DNA of 64,000 bases from Parahalioglobus pacificus (GTDB lineage: Bacteria; Pseudomonadota; Gammaproteobacteria; Pseudomonadales; Halieaceae). Of the stretch, positions 9,031 through 17,666 are shown in pieces (position 1 is the stretch's first letter; each line of letters starts with the position of its first letter). The stretch is taken from assembly GCF_014652275.1 (NCBI RefSeq), contig NZ_BMYM01000003.1, positions 186,001 through 250,000 of the forward strand. The letters run 5' to 3'. The notes below the pieces were generated by a model. It searched no databases. It was not told the DNA's origin and saw only the letters and a program-made list of their open reading frames with translations. Made by a program: the position numbers and the translations under genes.

Positions 9031-11481
9031 ATGCAAGCCGTGCCTATCAATAAACATATACCGTTCGTCCCCTCCAGCATCGCACTGGGTATTGTCGCTT
9101 CCATGGTGAGTGTCCCCCAGCAAGCCGGCGCTCAAGCTCTGGAAGAAATCATCGTTACGGCAAGGCGCCGTGTGCAGGATGTCCAAGACATCCCGATGGC
9201 GATCACAGCGTTCGACGAGAAGGCGTTGCGCGAGGGTATGGTGCGCGGTTTTGAAGATTACGTGCGCGACCTCACCAGTGTCACGTTTGGCACCTCTGGC
9301 CCCGGCGCGAGCACCATTGCCTTTCGTGGAGCGGTATCCCAGCCCAGTGGCTTCGACACTATCAGCTCGTCCACGCTGTATCTCGACGAGATTCCCATTA
9401 CCCGAGACGGGCAGAATCCTGATGTCCGATTGTACGATGTGGAGCGCTTGGAAGCCCTTTCGGGGCCGCAGCCCACTCTGTACGGCGCAGGATCACAATC
9501 GGGCACACTGAAGATTGTAACCAATAAGCCCAACACTGAAGAAACCGACGGCTGGGTGATGGCCGAGGCTGGCACCATCATGTCGGAGGGTGACCCCAGC
9601 TACAACGTGAGCGGTGCTCTGAACCTAGTGGCCATTCCAGATACTCTGGCAATTCGTCTTGTCGGTTTCTACGAGGAAGAAGGCGGCTACATCGATAACG
9701 TGCTGGGCACGACCAGCGTTTTCTCACCAGAGAACGGTGACCGCGACAACGCGGACAAAGTCGAGGACGATATCAACGACTGGGTCGCCAAAGGTGCTCG
9801 CGTATTCGTGCGCTGGACGCCAAATGAAAACTGGATTATTGACGCAGGTGTTGCCTATCAGAGCTCAGAATTGGGCGCTGGTTTCGATTACAACCCCGCT
9901 TTCGGTGACCTGAACACCGTCAAGTTCAAAGACGAGAAGCGTGACGACGAGTGGTACAACCTCTCGCTGACCATTCAAGGCGACCTGGGCTTCGCCGACC
10001 TGACCATAGCTGGCGGCACGCACAACCGTAAGATCGACTACGACCTGGATTCCACCGCCTACATGACCGCTTACAAAGTGAATGGTTTGGATCTGGCGGA
10101 ATACTATACAGGCATCCGCGAGTTCTTAGACTACGATACGTGCGCCGTCACTTACGGCTGCTACCTGTTTGTAAACTACAACGACTTCGGTGCAGATCCC
10201 ACAGCACAAATCTCCCTGGACCAGGAGGTCACCTCGTTTGCTCAGGAGATTCGCCTCGTGTCCAAAGATACGGGCGACAACAAGTTCAATTGGCTGGTGG
10301 GCGCCTTTTATGAGGACACCGACAATGAATGGGATTACCTGTCCTTCGTAGACGATCTCGCGGCCAATGGCGGCGGGGGTTCCATATTTACGTATTACGG
10401 CGTTGAGCCCACCAACGACTGGTTCGATCAAGGCTTCCGAGCCGACAAGACGTACAACGGCTTGGCCGGAAATAGCTTGAACGGCCAATTGCAGAACGTA
10501 GAGACCATCGCAGTATTCGCAGAGGGTAGCTACCGACTCACGGAGGACATCACGCTTACCGCAGGCGGCCGTTGGTTCGAAACGGATCGCAGTGTGGCTG
10601 AGAATTCGTTATTTGTCGGTAACGTCTTCGATAACTTCGACGTTGTAGAAACCACCGAAGACTTCAGCCCAAGACTGAATGTTACGTGGACACCAACGGA
10701 CGACTCGTTGATTTATGCCACCTACTCAGAAGGCGTGCGGGTGGGCGGACAGAACGGCGGCGTCACGCAAAATCCGGCCTCCATACAGCTTGGTGCACCG
10801 CAATTTTTTGGGCCAGATAAGTTGAAGAACCATGAGATTGGTGCCAAGGCAACTTGGATGGACGGTCGACTACTGACCAACCTCACCGCTTTTGTGATGG
10901 ACTGGGAAGATTACCAGATACAGGTGGACCTACCCGTGGCCGGCTCGACCACGGTCAACGCGGGGAATGCCTCTATCGATGGCGCTGAGGGCAATATCGC
11001 CTTCGCGTTCGCTGAAGGATGGGAATTGTCCGCTGCGGCGACATACCTGGATGCACGCATCGATGACGATATTATTCTGAACAACGGCGTCATTGTAGCT
11101 GGGGAAAAAGGCGATCCCCTACCGGTCGTGCCGGAGTGGAAAGTGGCGGCGAGTTTACAGTACGGCACAGAATTACCTTGGAGTGGCCTGACGGGCGTCG
11201 CGCGATTCGACTACAACTACGTCGATGAATCCGTCAATGGCACCAACGCCTCGGTCTCTCTGTTCGGTGCCTCAACGTCATCGCCTCAAGTACAGCCGTC
11301 ATACGATGTGGGTTCACTGTATTTCTCCGTGGAATCGGTGAACGGTTGGTCAGCATGGATTGGCGTAGATAACTTGTGGGACGAGCGTGCGATCACATTT
11401 ATCTCACCGAGGTTCTCGGATGACCGTGTCTTCACGTTGCGTCCACGCGAGATCTCTGTCGGCTGGCGGATGGACTTCTAG
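9031..11481 (+). CDS. TonB-dependent outer-membrane receptor
   Basis: 816 residues. The signal peptide ends near VPQQAGAQA, then EEIIVTARRR gives the TonB box. The plug domain follows (VQDVQDIPMAITAF; SGPQPTLYGAGSQSGTLKIVTNKP), and a long beta-barrel ends in REISVGWRMDF with the terminal aromatic Phe. The type matches the large marine/sphingomonad IROMP-like receptors that import small organic molecules or glycans as well as iron complexes. No TonB/ExbBD gene is near. ATG 9031 touches its AAGGGA element, which is too close; GTG 9040 lies 9 nt after it and may be the true start, changing three residues. Its neighbours (divergent sulfatase, downstream TPR-sulfotransferase) hint at a sulfated ligand. 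Confidence 0.9.
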   Translation: MQAVPINKHIPFVPSSIALGIVASMVSVPQQAGAQALEEIIVTARRRVQDVQDIPMAITAFDEKALREGMVRGFEDYVRDLTSVTFGTSGPGASTIAFRGAVSQPSGFDTISSSTLYLDEIPITRDGQNPDVRLYDVERLEALSGPQPTLYGAGSQSGTLKIVTNKPNTEETDGWVMAEAGTIMSEGDPSYNVSGALNLVAIPDTLAIRLVGFYEEEGGYIDNVLGTTSVFSPENGDRDNADKVEDDINDWVAKGARVFVRWTPNENWIIDAGVAYQSSELGAGFDYNPAFGDLNTVKFKDEKRDDEWYNLSLTIQGDLGFADLTIAGGTHNRKIDYDLDSTAYMTAYKVNGLDLAEYYTGIREFLDYDTCAVTYGCYLFVNYNDFGADPTAQISLDQEVTSFAQEIRLVSKDTGDNKFNWLVGAFYEDTDNEWDYLSFVDDLAANGGGGSIFTYYGVEPTNDWFDQGFRADKTYNGLAGNSLNGQLQNVETIAVFAEGSYRLTEDITLTAGGRWFETDRSVAENSLFVGNVFDNFDVVETTEDFSPRLNVTWTPTDDSLIYATYSEGVRVGGQNGGVTQNPASIQLGAPQFFGPDKLKNHEIGAKATWMDGRLLTNLTAFVMDWEDYQIQVDLPVAGSTTVNAGNASIDGAEGNIAFAFAEGWELSAAATYLDARIDDDIILNNGVIVAGEKGDPLPVVPEWKVAASLQYGTELPWSGLTGVARFDYNYVDESVNGTNASVSLFGASTSSPQVQPSYDVGSLYFSVESVNGWSAWIGVDNLWDERAITFISPRFSDDRVFTLRPREISVGWRMDF

Positions 11482-11495
11482 GCACAGCCCCTAAG

Positions 11496-11525
11496 CACTG
11501 GCATTATCACCCGGTAATGCCAGTG
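11496..11525 (+). terminator. Perfect 11-bp hairpin after the receptor gene (terminator or attenuator)
   Basis: CACTGGCATTA at 11496-11506 and TAATGCCAGTG at 11515-11525 pair perfectly across an 8-nt loop, 14 nt after the receptor stop and about 70 nt before the next gene. There is no T-run after it, so it may be a weak terminator, an RNA-stability element or an attenuator that lowers expression of the sulfotransferase gene. Confidence 0.5.
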
Positions 11526-11597
11526 CCATAACGCAGCGCAGTCCTCTCCAGACCACGCCTGCACACTGACTGCTGGCACTGACCCATACCGGAGTGC

Positions 11598-13652
11598 GTG
11601 CGTTTGCCCAACATTGTCACTAACGACCCCCGCCAGGCTTTTCAGGAGGCCGCTGAGCTTATTCGCAGCGCCAACTACCGTCTGGCGGAGCAGGTGCTGT
11701 CCAAAGCACTGTCGGATAATCCCAACGACCCCAACCTGCTTCGGTTGCAAGGCATAGGCTTCGCTAAACAGAGCATGTACGCTGAAGCAGAGGCTAAGTT
11801 CACCCATGTGGTTCGCCTGGTGCCGGAGCATCCACAGGCGTATCAGGAATTGGCCGATGTGCAGATTCGCCAGCAGAAGCTGGAACCCGCGCTAGCGTCC
11901 CTACGCAGCGCGGCCAAGTACGACAGCGGTGGCCGTGCGAAACAGCGCCTTGGCGAGCTACTTAGCCTGATGGGGCGCGGCAGTGAAGCGGAGACGGCGC
12001 TGGGCGAGGCGCTGGCGGCGGACCCGACGCGCAAAGCACTTGCAGGAGCTCTTGAGATGGCGCATAACGGCGATCTCTCCGGGGCTGAAAAAACCTACCG
12101 CGATATTCTGCGACGCAATCCCGACGAGGTGGACGCACTGCGGCTGCTGGGCGTGTTGCTGATCAAACGTGAGCGGTATGACGACGCGGCCGCCTGCTTC
12201 CGCCGCGCCGTGGAAATTGCCCCCGATTTCTGGAAGGCCTGGATTAATCTAGGCACCGCTTTCTCAGAGCAGCAGAAGTTTGACCAGGCCGAGGAGGCCT
12301 ACAGCTCTGCACTGCAGCTACAGCCCAATAGCATCCACACCCTGGAGCGTTTGGGTGCAAACGCCATGAAAGCCGGTGAACTGGATAAAGCCATTGATTA
12401 CCTGGAACGCTCACTGGCCATCAACCCGCGTCACTTCCCCTCGCTCCTGTGCATGGGGCACGCGCTCAAAACCGTGGGCAAACAGGCAGACGCCATCGAG
12501 GCGTACCGGGGTTGTGCCGAGTCCAAACCGGATTTTGGCGAAGCCTATTGGAGCCTGGCCAACCTCAAGACGTTCCGGTTTGAGGACTCGGACATCACCG
12601 AGATGGAAAGCCAGCTGGAAAAACTGCGCGACTCGGCCGATGAGGAAGAGCAGGATGCCGAGATCTCTTTTTCCTTCGCGCTGGGCAAGGCCTACGAAGA
12701 CCGCAAAGACTACAGCCGGGCCTTCGACCACTACTACCACGGCAACAGTAAAAAGCGCTTCAAGATCAATTACGATCCCATCGCCTTCCAGGACAGCAAC
12801 GACCGCATTATCGAAGTGTTCAATAAGGATTTCTTCGCTGAGCGCGAAGGCTGGGGACACAGCGACGACTCGCCTATTCTGATCCTGGGCCTGCCCCGCT
12901 CCGGCTCTACCTTGCTGGAGCAGATACTGGCCAGCCACTCTCAGGTAGAGGGAACGGCGGAACTGCACTACCTGCTGCGCGCCGCTACGGAGTCGGGTCT
13001 TAATCGGGCCGACGGTATTCGTTACCCGCAGGTAATGCATGAGCTACTGTCGCACCATGTGGCGGGCATCGGTGAAGAATATGTGGAGAACACCCTCAAA
13101 CACCGCACCGGCGCGCGTTACTTTACCGACAAGATGCCGAACAATTTCACTGCGATCGGATTCCTACACACCATCTTGCCCAACGCGAAGGTCATTGACG
13201 CCAGGCGCCATCCGCTGGACAGCTGCCTCGGCACCTTCAAGCAGCTCTTTGCCAACGGCCAGGTGTTCTCGTACGACCTCTATGACCTGGCGCATTACTA
13301 CACCCAGTACATGCGACTAATGGATCACTGGAACGAGGTACTGCCGGGCAAGGTGCTCACCGTGCACTATGAGAATGTGGTGAGCGACATCGAAACCCAG
13401 GCACGAGCCATCGCCGAGCACTGTAGGCTGCCCTGGGAAGAAGGCATGCTGCAGTTCTATGCCAACGATCGGGCGGTGAAGACCGCAAGCTCAGAGCAGG
13501 TCCGCCAGCCGATCTACAGTAGCTCAGTCGCGCTTTGGCGCCGCTATGAGGATCAGCTCAGTGAGCTCATCGATTATTTGGAGCCCGTGCTGATGCGACT
13601 ACCAGAGGCCGACAGGCCTGCCTCGTTGCGTCAGGCGGTGGGCCAGTCGTAG
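11598..13652 (+). CDS. TPR-repeat sulfotransferase
   Basis: 684 residues in two parts. Residues 1-335 are stacked tetratricopeptide repeats, e.g. AWINLGTAFSEQQKFDQAEEAYSSAL written here only in part as AWINLGTAFSEQQKF. Residues 425-684 form a PAPS-dependent sulfotransferase domain. Its 5'-phosphosulfate loop, LGLPRSGSTLLEQI, lies near residues 429-442, and a 3'-phosphate segment (DARRHPLDSCLGTFKQLF) follows about 100 residues later. These enzymes move sulfate from PAPS to a hydroxyl or tyrosine; the TPR part likely binds a protein or peptide partner. GTG 11598 is 3 nt from GGAG; TTG 11604, 9 nt from it, may be the real start. It converges with and overlaps the next gene by 22 bp. Confidence 0.85.
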   Translation: MRLPNIVTNDPRQAFQEAAELIRSANYRLAEQVLSKALSDNPNDPNLLRLQGIGFAKQSMYAEAEAKFTHVVRLVPEHPQAYQELADVQIRQQKLEPALASLRSAAKYDSGGRAKQRLGELLSLMGRGSEAETALGEALAADPTRKALAGALEMAHNGDLSGAEKTYRDILRRNPDEVDALRLLGVLLIKRERYDDAAACFRRAVEIAPDFWKAWINLGTAFSEQQKFDQAEEAYSSALQLQPNSIHTLERLGANAMKAGELDKAIDYLERSLAINPRHFPSLLCMGHALKTVGKQADAIEAYRGCAESKPDFGEAYWSLANLKTFRFEDSDITEMESQLEKLRDSADEEEQDAEISFSFALGKAYEDRKDYSRAFDHYYHGNSKKRFKINYDPIAFQDSNDRIIEVFNKDFFAEREGWGHSDDSPILILGLPRSGSTLLEQILASHSQVEGTAELHYLLRAATESGLNRADGIRYPQVMHELLSHHVAGIGEEYVENTLKHRTGARYFTDKMPNNFTAIGFLHTILPNAKVIDARRHPLDSCLGTFKQLFANGQVFSYDLYDLAHYYTQYMRLMDHWNEVLPGKVLTVHYENVVSDIETQARAIAEHCRLPWEEGMLQFYANDRAVKTASSEQVRQPIYSSSVALWRRYEDQLSELIDYLEPVLMRLPEADRPASLRQAVGQS

Positions 13653-14560
13653 GGCCAGACTGCCAGGCCGTGTATGGCATTCCGCACGTCCATAGACAGG
13701 GTCAGCATGTTCGTTGGCCTGTCCTTGGTGAGGTCATACACAGAGATCGTAGAGGGCGAAGAGCCTCCCACCACCACATTATCTGAAACCACACACAGTC
13801 CACGACCAAAGCCCTGCCGGGCGATGCGCGAATCATCCAGATCCGTGTGTGTCAGCTTGTGCGGCGGGTACTTGGGAATACGGTAGGCCTTACGACTGGC
13901 AGGGCTCTCAAAGCGCAGCGCATCAGACCGCGTGTCATTGAACAAGATGCCATCTCTGAAAGGCTGCGCGTTGTGCACGCCCTGGGGCAGGGTTGCCATC
14001 ACACCCACCGCCTTACCGTTAAACCGCAACAGCGCTTCAGTGCGGATACCGCTGAGGTACATGCCGCCCTCATCGCAGTACACGTTGTTGATGTGCAGTT
14101 TATTGAGCTGCAGCGGTCCCTGATCCCCACACGGATCAAAACGACGTACCGCGTATGCCGGTCCATCAGACACCAGTTGCAGACCCCAGTCGAATTCTTC
14201 GGTAGTGAGATTCAGCCCTACCACGCTGTCATAACCTGTAGACGTAATGAACAGATGGTCCTGATGCACACACATCTCATGGCAGTGCTTCAGGTAGGGG
14301 TTGCGGTAAGAGGCAACCTGCTCAAACCGCTGGTTGAACACAAATATTTCGTCACTGGCGGCGATGTAGACGTTGTCGTTGAAGAAGGCGATACCGCGCA
14401 GCCCGCGATCCCAGCCGCGTCCCTCCCAATCGATGTCCATCTTGTTCCAGTCGATAGGCTGCAAAAGTTCTGCGGTTTCTGTGTCCAACAGGTATACGCC
14501 GCCATGGCTCTCGCCCTGGTTACTGCCGCGCACCACGGAACTGGCAATCAACTTTGTCAT
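13631..14560 (-). CDS. Predicted beta-propeller protein (DUF4915/TIGR03032-like)
   Basis: 309 residues without a signal peptide. Recurrent short beta segments suggest a propeller: GVYLLDTETAEL, LRGIAFFNDNVYIAASDEIFVF, HCHEMCVHQDHLFITSTGYD, LNKLHINNVYCDEGGMYLSG, GVHNAQPFRDGILFND and GFGRGLCVVSDNVVVGGSS. These occur at about 45-residue spacing. Conserved His residues (KHCHEMC, KLHINNV, GVHNAQP) recall metal or substrate sites in propeller enzymes. The resemblance to DUF4915-type proteins is from memory and not tested. It follows the oxygenase gene by 13 bp on the same strand, so the two form an operon. Its end runs 22 bp into the oppositely oriented sulfotransferase. Confidence 0.65.
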   Translation of the reverse strand: MTKLIASSVVRGSNQGESHGGVYLLDTETAELLQPIDWNKMDIDWEGRGWDRGLRGIAFFNDNVYIAASDEIFVFNQRFEQVASYRNPYLKHCHEMCVHQDHLFITSTGYDSVVGLNLTTEEFDWGLQLVSDGPAYAVRRFDPCGDQGPLQLNKLHINNVYCDEGGMYLSGIRTEALLRFNGKAVGVMATLPQGVHNAQPFRDGILFNDTRSDALRFESPASRKAYRIPKYPPHKLTHTDLDDSRIARQGFGRGLCVVSDNVVVGGSSPSTISVYDLTKDRPTNMLTLSMDVRNAIHGLAVWPYDWPTA

Positions 14561-14573
14561 GATGCGTTAGGAC

Positions 14574-15131
14574 CTATGCCGGTGACGGACCGGGAATATA
14601 ATCGAAGATAAAGGTGATGCGATCTTCATCACCACCATTGATCACACCGTGGCGCTGCTGGTTATTGATCTCATACGCCTTGCCCACTTCAAAGCGGTGT
14701 GGGCGCCCATCGATCATGAAGCGCACCTTGTTGTTCGTGGTGATAGGAACGTGAATCCGGTGGCTGTGATGAAAGGATTGGTGGTTGTCAGTGTGCGGAG
14801 TGATGGTAGTACCCGCTTTGAGCTTTGCCGCCATGGCACGGATGATGGTGCCGCCCACCGGGTAGTAGCGGCCGATGATGTTGTGCATCAACGGCACTGC
14901 ATGCTCATGGAGTCGCTCCCAGCCGTTGCCCTTGACTACTGATACGTCTGGCCAGTTATCGTGATCACAAAATATCAGGATCACCGACTCGGTGTTGTAG
15001 TGCACATCGCTGTACTTCTTCTGCCGCAGCTGCTCTTCCTGCCACACCGGTTCTTCAAGCGCCAGAATGGCCTCGCGCAGTGACTGCGATTCTACCGCGC
15101 CCAGATCACGCAGGGGTTGTCCGATATTCAT
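14574..15131 (-). CDS. Aspartyl/asparaginyl beta-hydroxylase-like 2OG-Fe(II) oxygenase
   Basis: 185 residues, the size of the isolated AspH-type domain. The Fe(II) site is visible: PHTDNHQSFHHSHRIHVPI contains the HxD pair, and HGVINGGDEDRITFIFDY supplies the distal His with the Arg that binds 2-oxoglutarate (H-x13-R region). It probably hydroxylates an Asp/Asn or related side chain in the cytoplasm, or a small amide. The downstream beta-propeller gene follows by 13 bp and the TPR-sulfotransferase is just beyond. That context suggests that hydroxylation and sulfation act on one target, but this is inference. Confidence 0.82.
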   Translation of the reverse strand: MNIGQPLRDLGAVESQSLREAILALEEPVWQEEQLRQKKYSDVHYNTESVILIFCDHDNWPDVSVVKGNGWERLHEHAVPLMHNIIGRYYPVGGTIIRAMAAKLKAGTTITPHTDNHQSFHHSHRIHVPITTNNKVRFMIDGRPHRFEVGKAYEINNQQRHGVINGGDEDRITFIFDYIPGPSPA

Positions 15132-15174
15132 GCGATCAGTCTAACACGCAGGCCGTGCATTACAGACCCTCGAA

Positions 15175-15546
15175 CTAGTCGGGCGTGTCCGCATTTTTAT
15201 AGGTCAGGTAGGCTTTGCGCACGGTCTCAATCACTTCCCAGGTACCCTTGCTGTTGGCATCGAAGTACAGCGTATCGCCGGCACCAATGTGAATGGGCTC
15301 ACCCGCTTCTGGATGAAAGATGGCCTTGCCCTTGAAGAAGGTACTGAGTTCAGCATCCATGATTTGTCGCGTCCAGGTGCCCGGGGTGCACTCCCAGATA
15401 CCCGCTTCAGAGCCGTCGGCATTTTCACAAATTACGCGCCCGGACAGTTGCGACACTTGCTCGCTCACGGGCAGTTCCACCGGCCCCCAATCATCGAGTT
15501 GCTCGGAAGGTATCTGGTCGCAGCCTTTCAACTGGGTAATGGCCAT
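15175..15546 (-). CDS. Small cupin-domain protein (cupin_3/DUF861 type)
   Basis: 123 residues. The core reads GIWECTPGTWTRQIMDAELSTFF, then GKAIFHPEAGEPIHIGAGDTLYF. This is the EgxW...G...F.G....GxP..ixaGD.xyF pattern of the DUF861 cupin branch. The start at 15546 has GGAGA 8 nt upstream; a longer frame to 15579 begins with an improbable KHRRRR stretch. The metal-binding His/Glu set is incomplete by eye, so a sugar-binding or structural role is as likely as catalysis. It lies 43 bp upstream of the oxygenase gene on the same strand and may be first in that operon. Confidence 0.78.
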   Translation of the reverse strand: MAITQLKGCDQIPSEQLDDWGPVELPVSEQVSQLSGRVICENADGSEAGIWECTPGTWTRQIMDAELSTFFKGKAIFHPEAGEPIHIGAGDTLYFDANSKGTWEVIETVRKAYLTYKNADTPD

Positions 15547-15708
15547 GGTTCGTCTCCGTCGGTGTTTGCATGCGGACATTTGCGGTCCGCCGTTAGATCA
15601 AACGCCTAAGGTAGCGATGTGGGCAGGGCCTGTCTTGTCGGCCTGTAGGTTGCGAAGGTGTTGCGTTTCAAATAACACACTGTTCAACAACCGGGCGACC
15701 GGAATATA

Positions 15709-15738
15709 TTGACATGCTTTATGCAATTACTTCACTAT
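15709..15738 (+). promoter_or_regulatory. Candidate sigma-70 promoter
   Basis: A perfect TTGACA at 15709-15714 is followed after 18 nt by CACTAT (15733-15738), which matches the -10 consensus at three positions. It lies about 40 nt before the start of the membrane-anchored hypothetical gene. Confidence 0.4.
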
Positions 15739-15775
15739 CAGCACATACATCAGTAAATACAAAGGCAGAACCCGC

Positions 15776-16462
15776 ATGATCCGATGGTTGATAAGCATAC
15801 TCGTGCTGCTATTCATTGGCGCGGCATTCTTGTTCTGGGCGATTTTCTTTTCCGCCAGACCGCCGCTCACCACCGACCCTGCGACACTGGCTGGTGATGG
15901 CGCCAGTGTGAATTACTGCGAACTGCCGGTACTGGATGGCAGCGGCAAACGCGCAGTCGACATCGCGAAGGGGAATACCCCTGGCTGTGCTTACAGCCAT
16001 TTCCCATTGCCGATACTCGCTGAATGCACAGAGCCGCTGTCAAGCGATGCGGACGACATTCGCGGTCTCTGGGTTGCCGTGGCAGGGGATAAGCTGGGTC
16101 ATTTGGAACGGGTGGAGCAGTGCGGATCACGCGTTGTCATCACTGCTGCGGGCATCATTCACGACGGCGGCCCTAACAGTACTGGTGGAATGAACTCCAA
16201 CGATACAGAAGGTGGTGTGGCATTCACCCTGGGAGATCGCGAGTACTGCCCGCGCACCTCTGCCAGCATGACCTGGGACAAGGGTATTCTGAACTTCAGA
16301 CCCTTCGGCATTGGCCCGATTGTCGTAAGGCGCTATCTGGAGAATGAACAGCTGGTCTGGGAGTACATTGACGGCTCCGTCACGCGGATGGAGAGGCTAT
16401 GCACGCTGCCAGAAGCACATCGCACACCCGCACCGAGAGGTCGTCGTATCGCGCTTTGGTGA
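15776..16462 (+). CDS. Membrane-anchored hypothetical protein
   Basis: 228 residues. One N-terminal hydrophobic helix (residues 3-26, IRWLISILVLLFIGAAFLF) anchors it or acts as an uncleaved signal. The remaining 200 residues lie outside, with seven Cys (NYCEL, PGCAYSHF, LAECTE, EQCGSR, REYCPR, RLCTLP and others) that fit disulfide pairing in the periplasm. No family is recognised. A good TTGACA promoter element precedes it. It stands alone between the minus-strand cupin gene and the DUF2855 operon. Confidence 0.65.
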   Translation: MIRWLISILVLLFIGAAFLFWAIFFSARPPLTTDPATLAGDGASVNYCELPVLDGSGKRAVDIAKGNTPGCAYSHFPLPILAECTEPLSSDADDIRGLWVAVAGDKLGHLERVEQCGSRVVITAAGIIHDGGPNSTGGMNSNDTEGGVAFTLGDREYCPRTSASMTWDKGILNFRPFGIGPIVVRRYLENEQLVWEYIDGSVTRMERLCTLPEAHRTPAPRGRRIALW

Positions 16463-16592
16463 GTCCGACTGGAAACTCGCGGGGGCTGATCGGTTTTAAA
16501 GCGCTTCGTGAACGGGAGGGCTTGGCGTCACCAGCACCTTGGTCATCAATACCCACCAACCCCAGGAGTTCGCCAGGGTGCGATAGCATTCT

Positions 16593-17666
16593 TCAGAGTT
16601 CGCAGATCAAGCCCGTCGATGGGTCCATATCGCCAGCGCAGATCGCAGGATAGCGCCCGCTGAAGGCCTCCAGACCCTGCACATTCTCCACCGTTAACCA
16701 ACCACTGGCTTTTGCGGCACCACTGGCGACAAAGGCCTGCGCAAGATGGTTGAAATCCGCGAGGCTGGCCGAACGTTCAAGAATGTAGCTGGGCGCAAAG
16801 AAAAACTCAGCGTCTTCGCCGCCCTCACCGGCACCGGTCGCGGCTGCATCCCAGTGCGTGAGGCCCACGTTCACGTATTTGGCAAGCTTGTCGCCCAGCC
16901 GTGAGCGCAGTGCAGCCGCGGTTGCAGGGTTACCGGCCATATCCACAACCACCGTGGTCTCCTGCACCAGTGAATCCACATCGTCATAGGCGAGCGCTGA
17001 GGTATAGAGTCCGGTCTTCTCCACAAAGGCGACGTTGCGTCCCGAGGTCAGGCCCACCGTAGCCGGCGCATTGTCATCGTCCGTCAATGCCTGGGCCAGG
17101 CCCAGACTGGTTTTACTGGAGGCACTGACAACCACAATCTGGCTGGCGCCGTAGTAGCCATTCTCGGCAATCATGTCCCACAGGCAATAACCCGTCATAT
17201 ACAGCGGGCCCAACAGGGCCTGCAGCATCTCGGGACCGCGGCTTTGCTCACTGGCCGCACCAACGCGCTGGTAGCGGTTGTACAGCGGTGGCAGTGCCTG
17301 GCGGTGCTCGGTCGCATCAAACAACGCGCTACCCGATACCTGTGCGGGTTTAATGACCAGTTCATCGGCGGGGGGGAAGTAGCCGTACAGGCGCTCGCCC
17401 ACGGGCAGTTCCTCGCACAGCGATTCCGTGACCGTGGCAAAGCCCCATACAGGAATCACACCGAAACCACCCTCACCCGCCACCGGGAAAAACTTCCAGT
17501 AGCCCAGCATGTCGCCCGCGGCGGCATAGGTCATGTTGTTGGCCGTAAAAGCGAAGAAGTCCACGGCAAGGCGCACCTCGCCCTCGGTCAGGGAGGCCGC
17601 GCTCTCATCTGACAACCGCCACTGGTCAAAGCCGGTTTGCTTTACTTCAAAACGTTGCTGGGCCAT
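16593..17666 (-). CDS. DUF2855 family protein (MDR-fold oxidoreductase-like)
   Basis: 357 residues of the DUF2855 type. The N-terminal part (EVRLAVDFFAFTANNMTYAA, then GVIPVWGFATV) resembles the GroES-like half of medium-chain dehydrogenases. The C-terminal half has Rossmann-like strands (IVVVSASSKTSLGLAQAL, VVVDMAGNPATAAAL). Catalytic zinc ligands are missing. A role as NAD(P)H-dependent reductase is suggested by the fold and not shown. Its ATG shares one base with the TGA of the upstream FAD oxidoreductase, so the two are translationally coupled. Confidence 0.8.
   Translation of the reverse strand: MAQQRFEVKQTGFDQWRLSDESAASLTEGEVRLAVDFFAFTANNMTYAAAGDMLGYWKFFPVAGEGGFGVIPVWGFATVTESLCEELPVGERLYGYFPPADELVIKPAQVSGSALFDATEHRQALPPLYNRYQRVGAASEQSRGPEMLQALLGPLYMTGYCLWDMIAENGYYGASQIVVVSASSKTSLGLAQALTDDDNAPATVGLTSGRNVAFVEKTGLYTSALAYDDVDSLVQETTVVVDMAGNPATAAALRSRLGDKLAKYVNVGLTHWDAAATGAGEGGEDAEFFFAPSYILERSASLADFNHLAQAFVASGAAKASGWLTVENVQGLEAFSGRYPAICAGDMDPSTGLICEL

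Noticed and set aside
11478-11831. Minus-strand frame overlapping the start of the TPR-sulfotransferase
   Set aside because: Overlaps the first repeats of a well-supported protein; no motif.
13847-14611. Plus-strand frame of about 254 codons opposite the propeller gene
   Set aside because: The propeller gene has regular repeats and an operon partner; the antisense frame has no motif.
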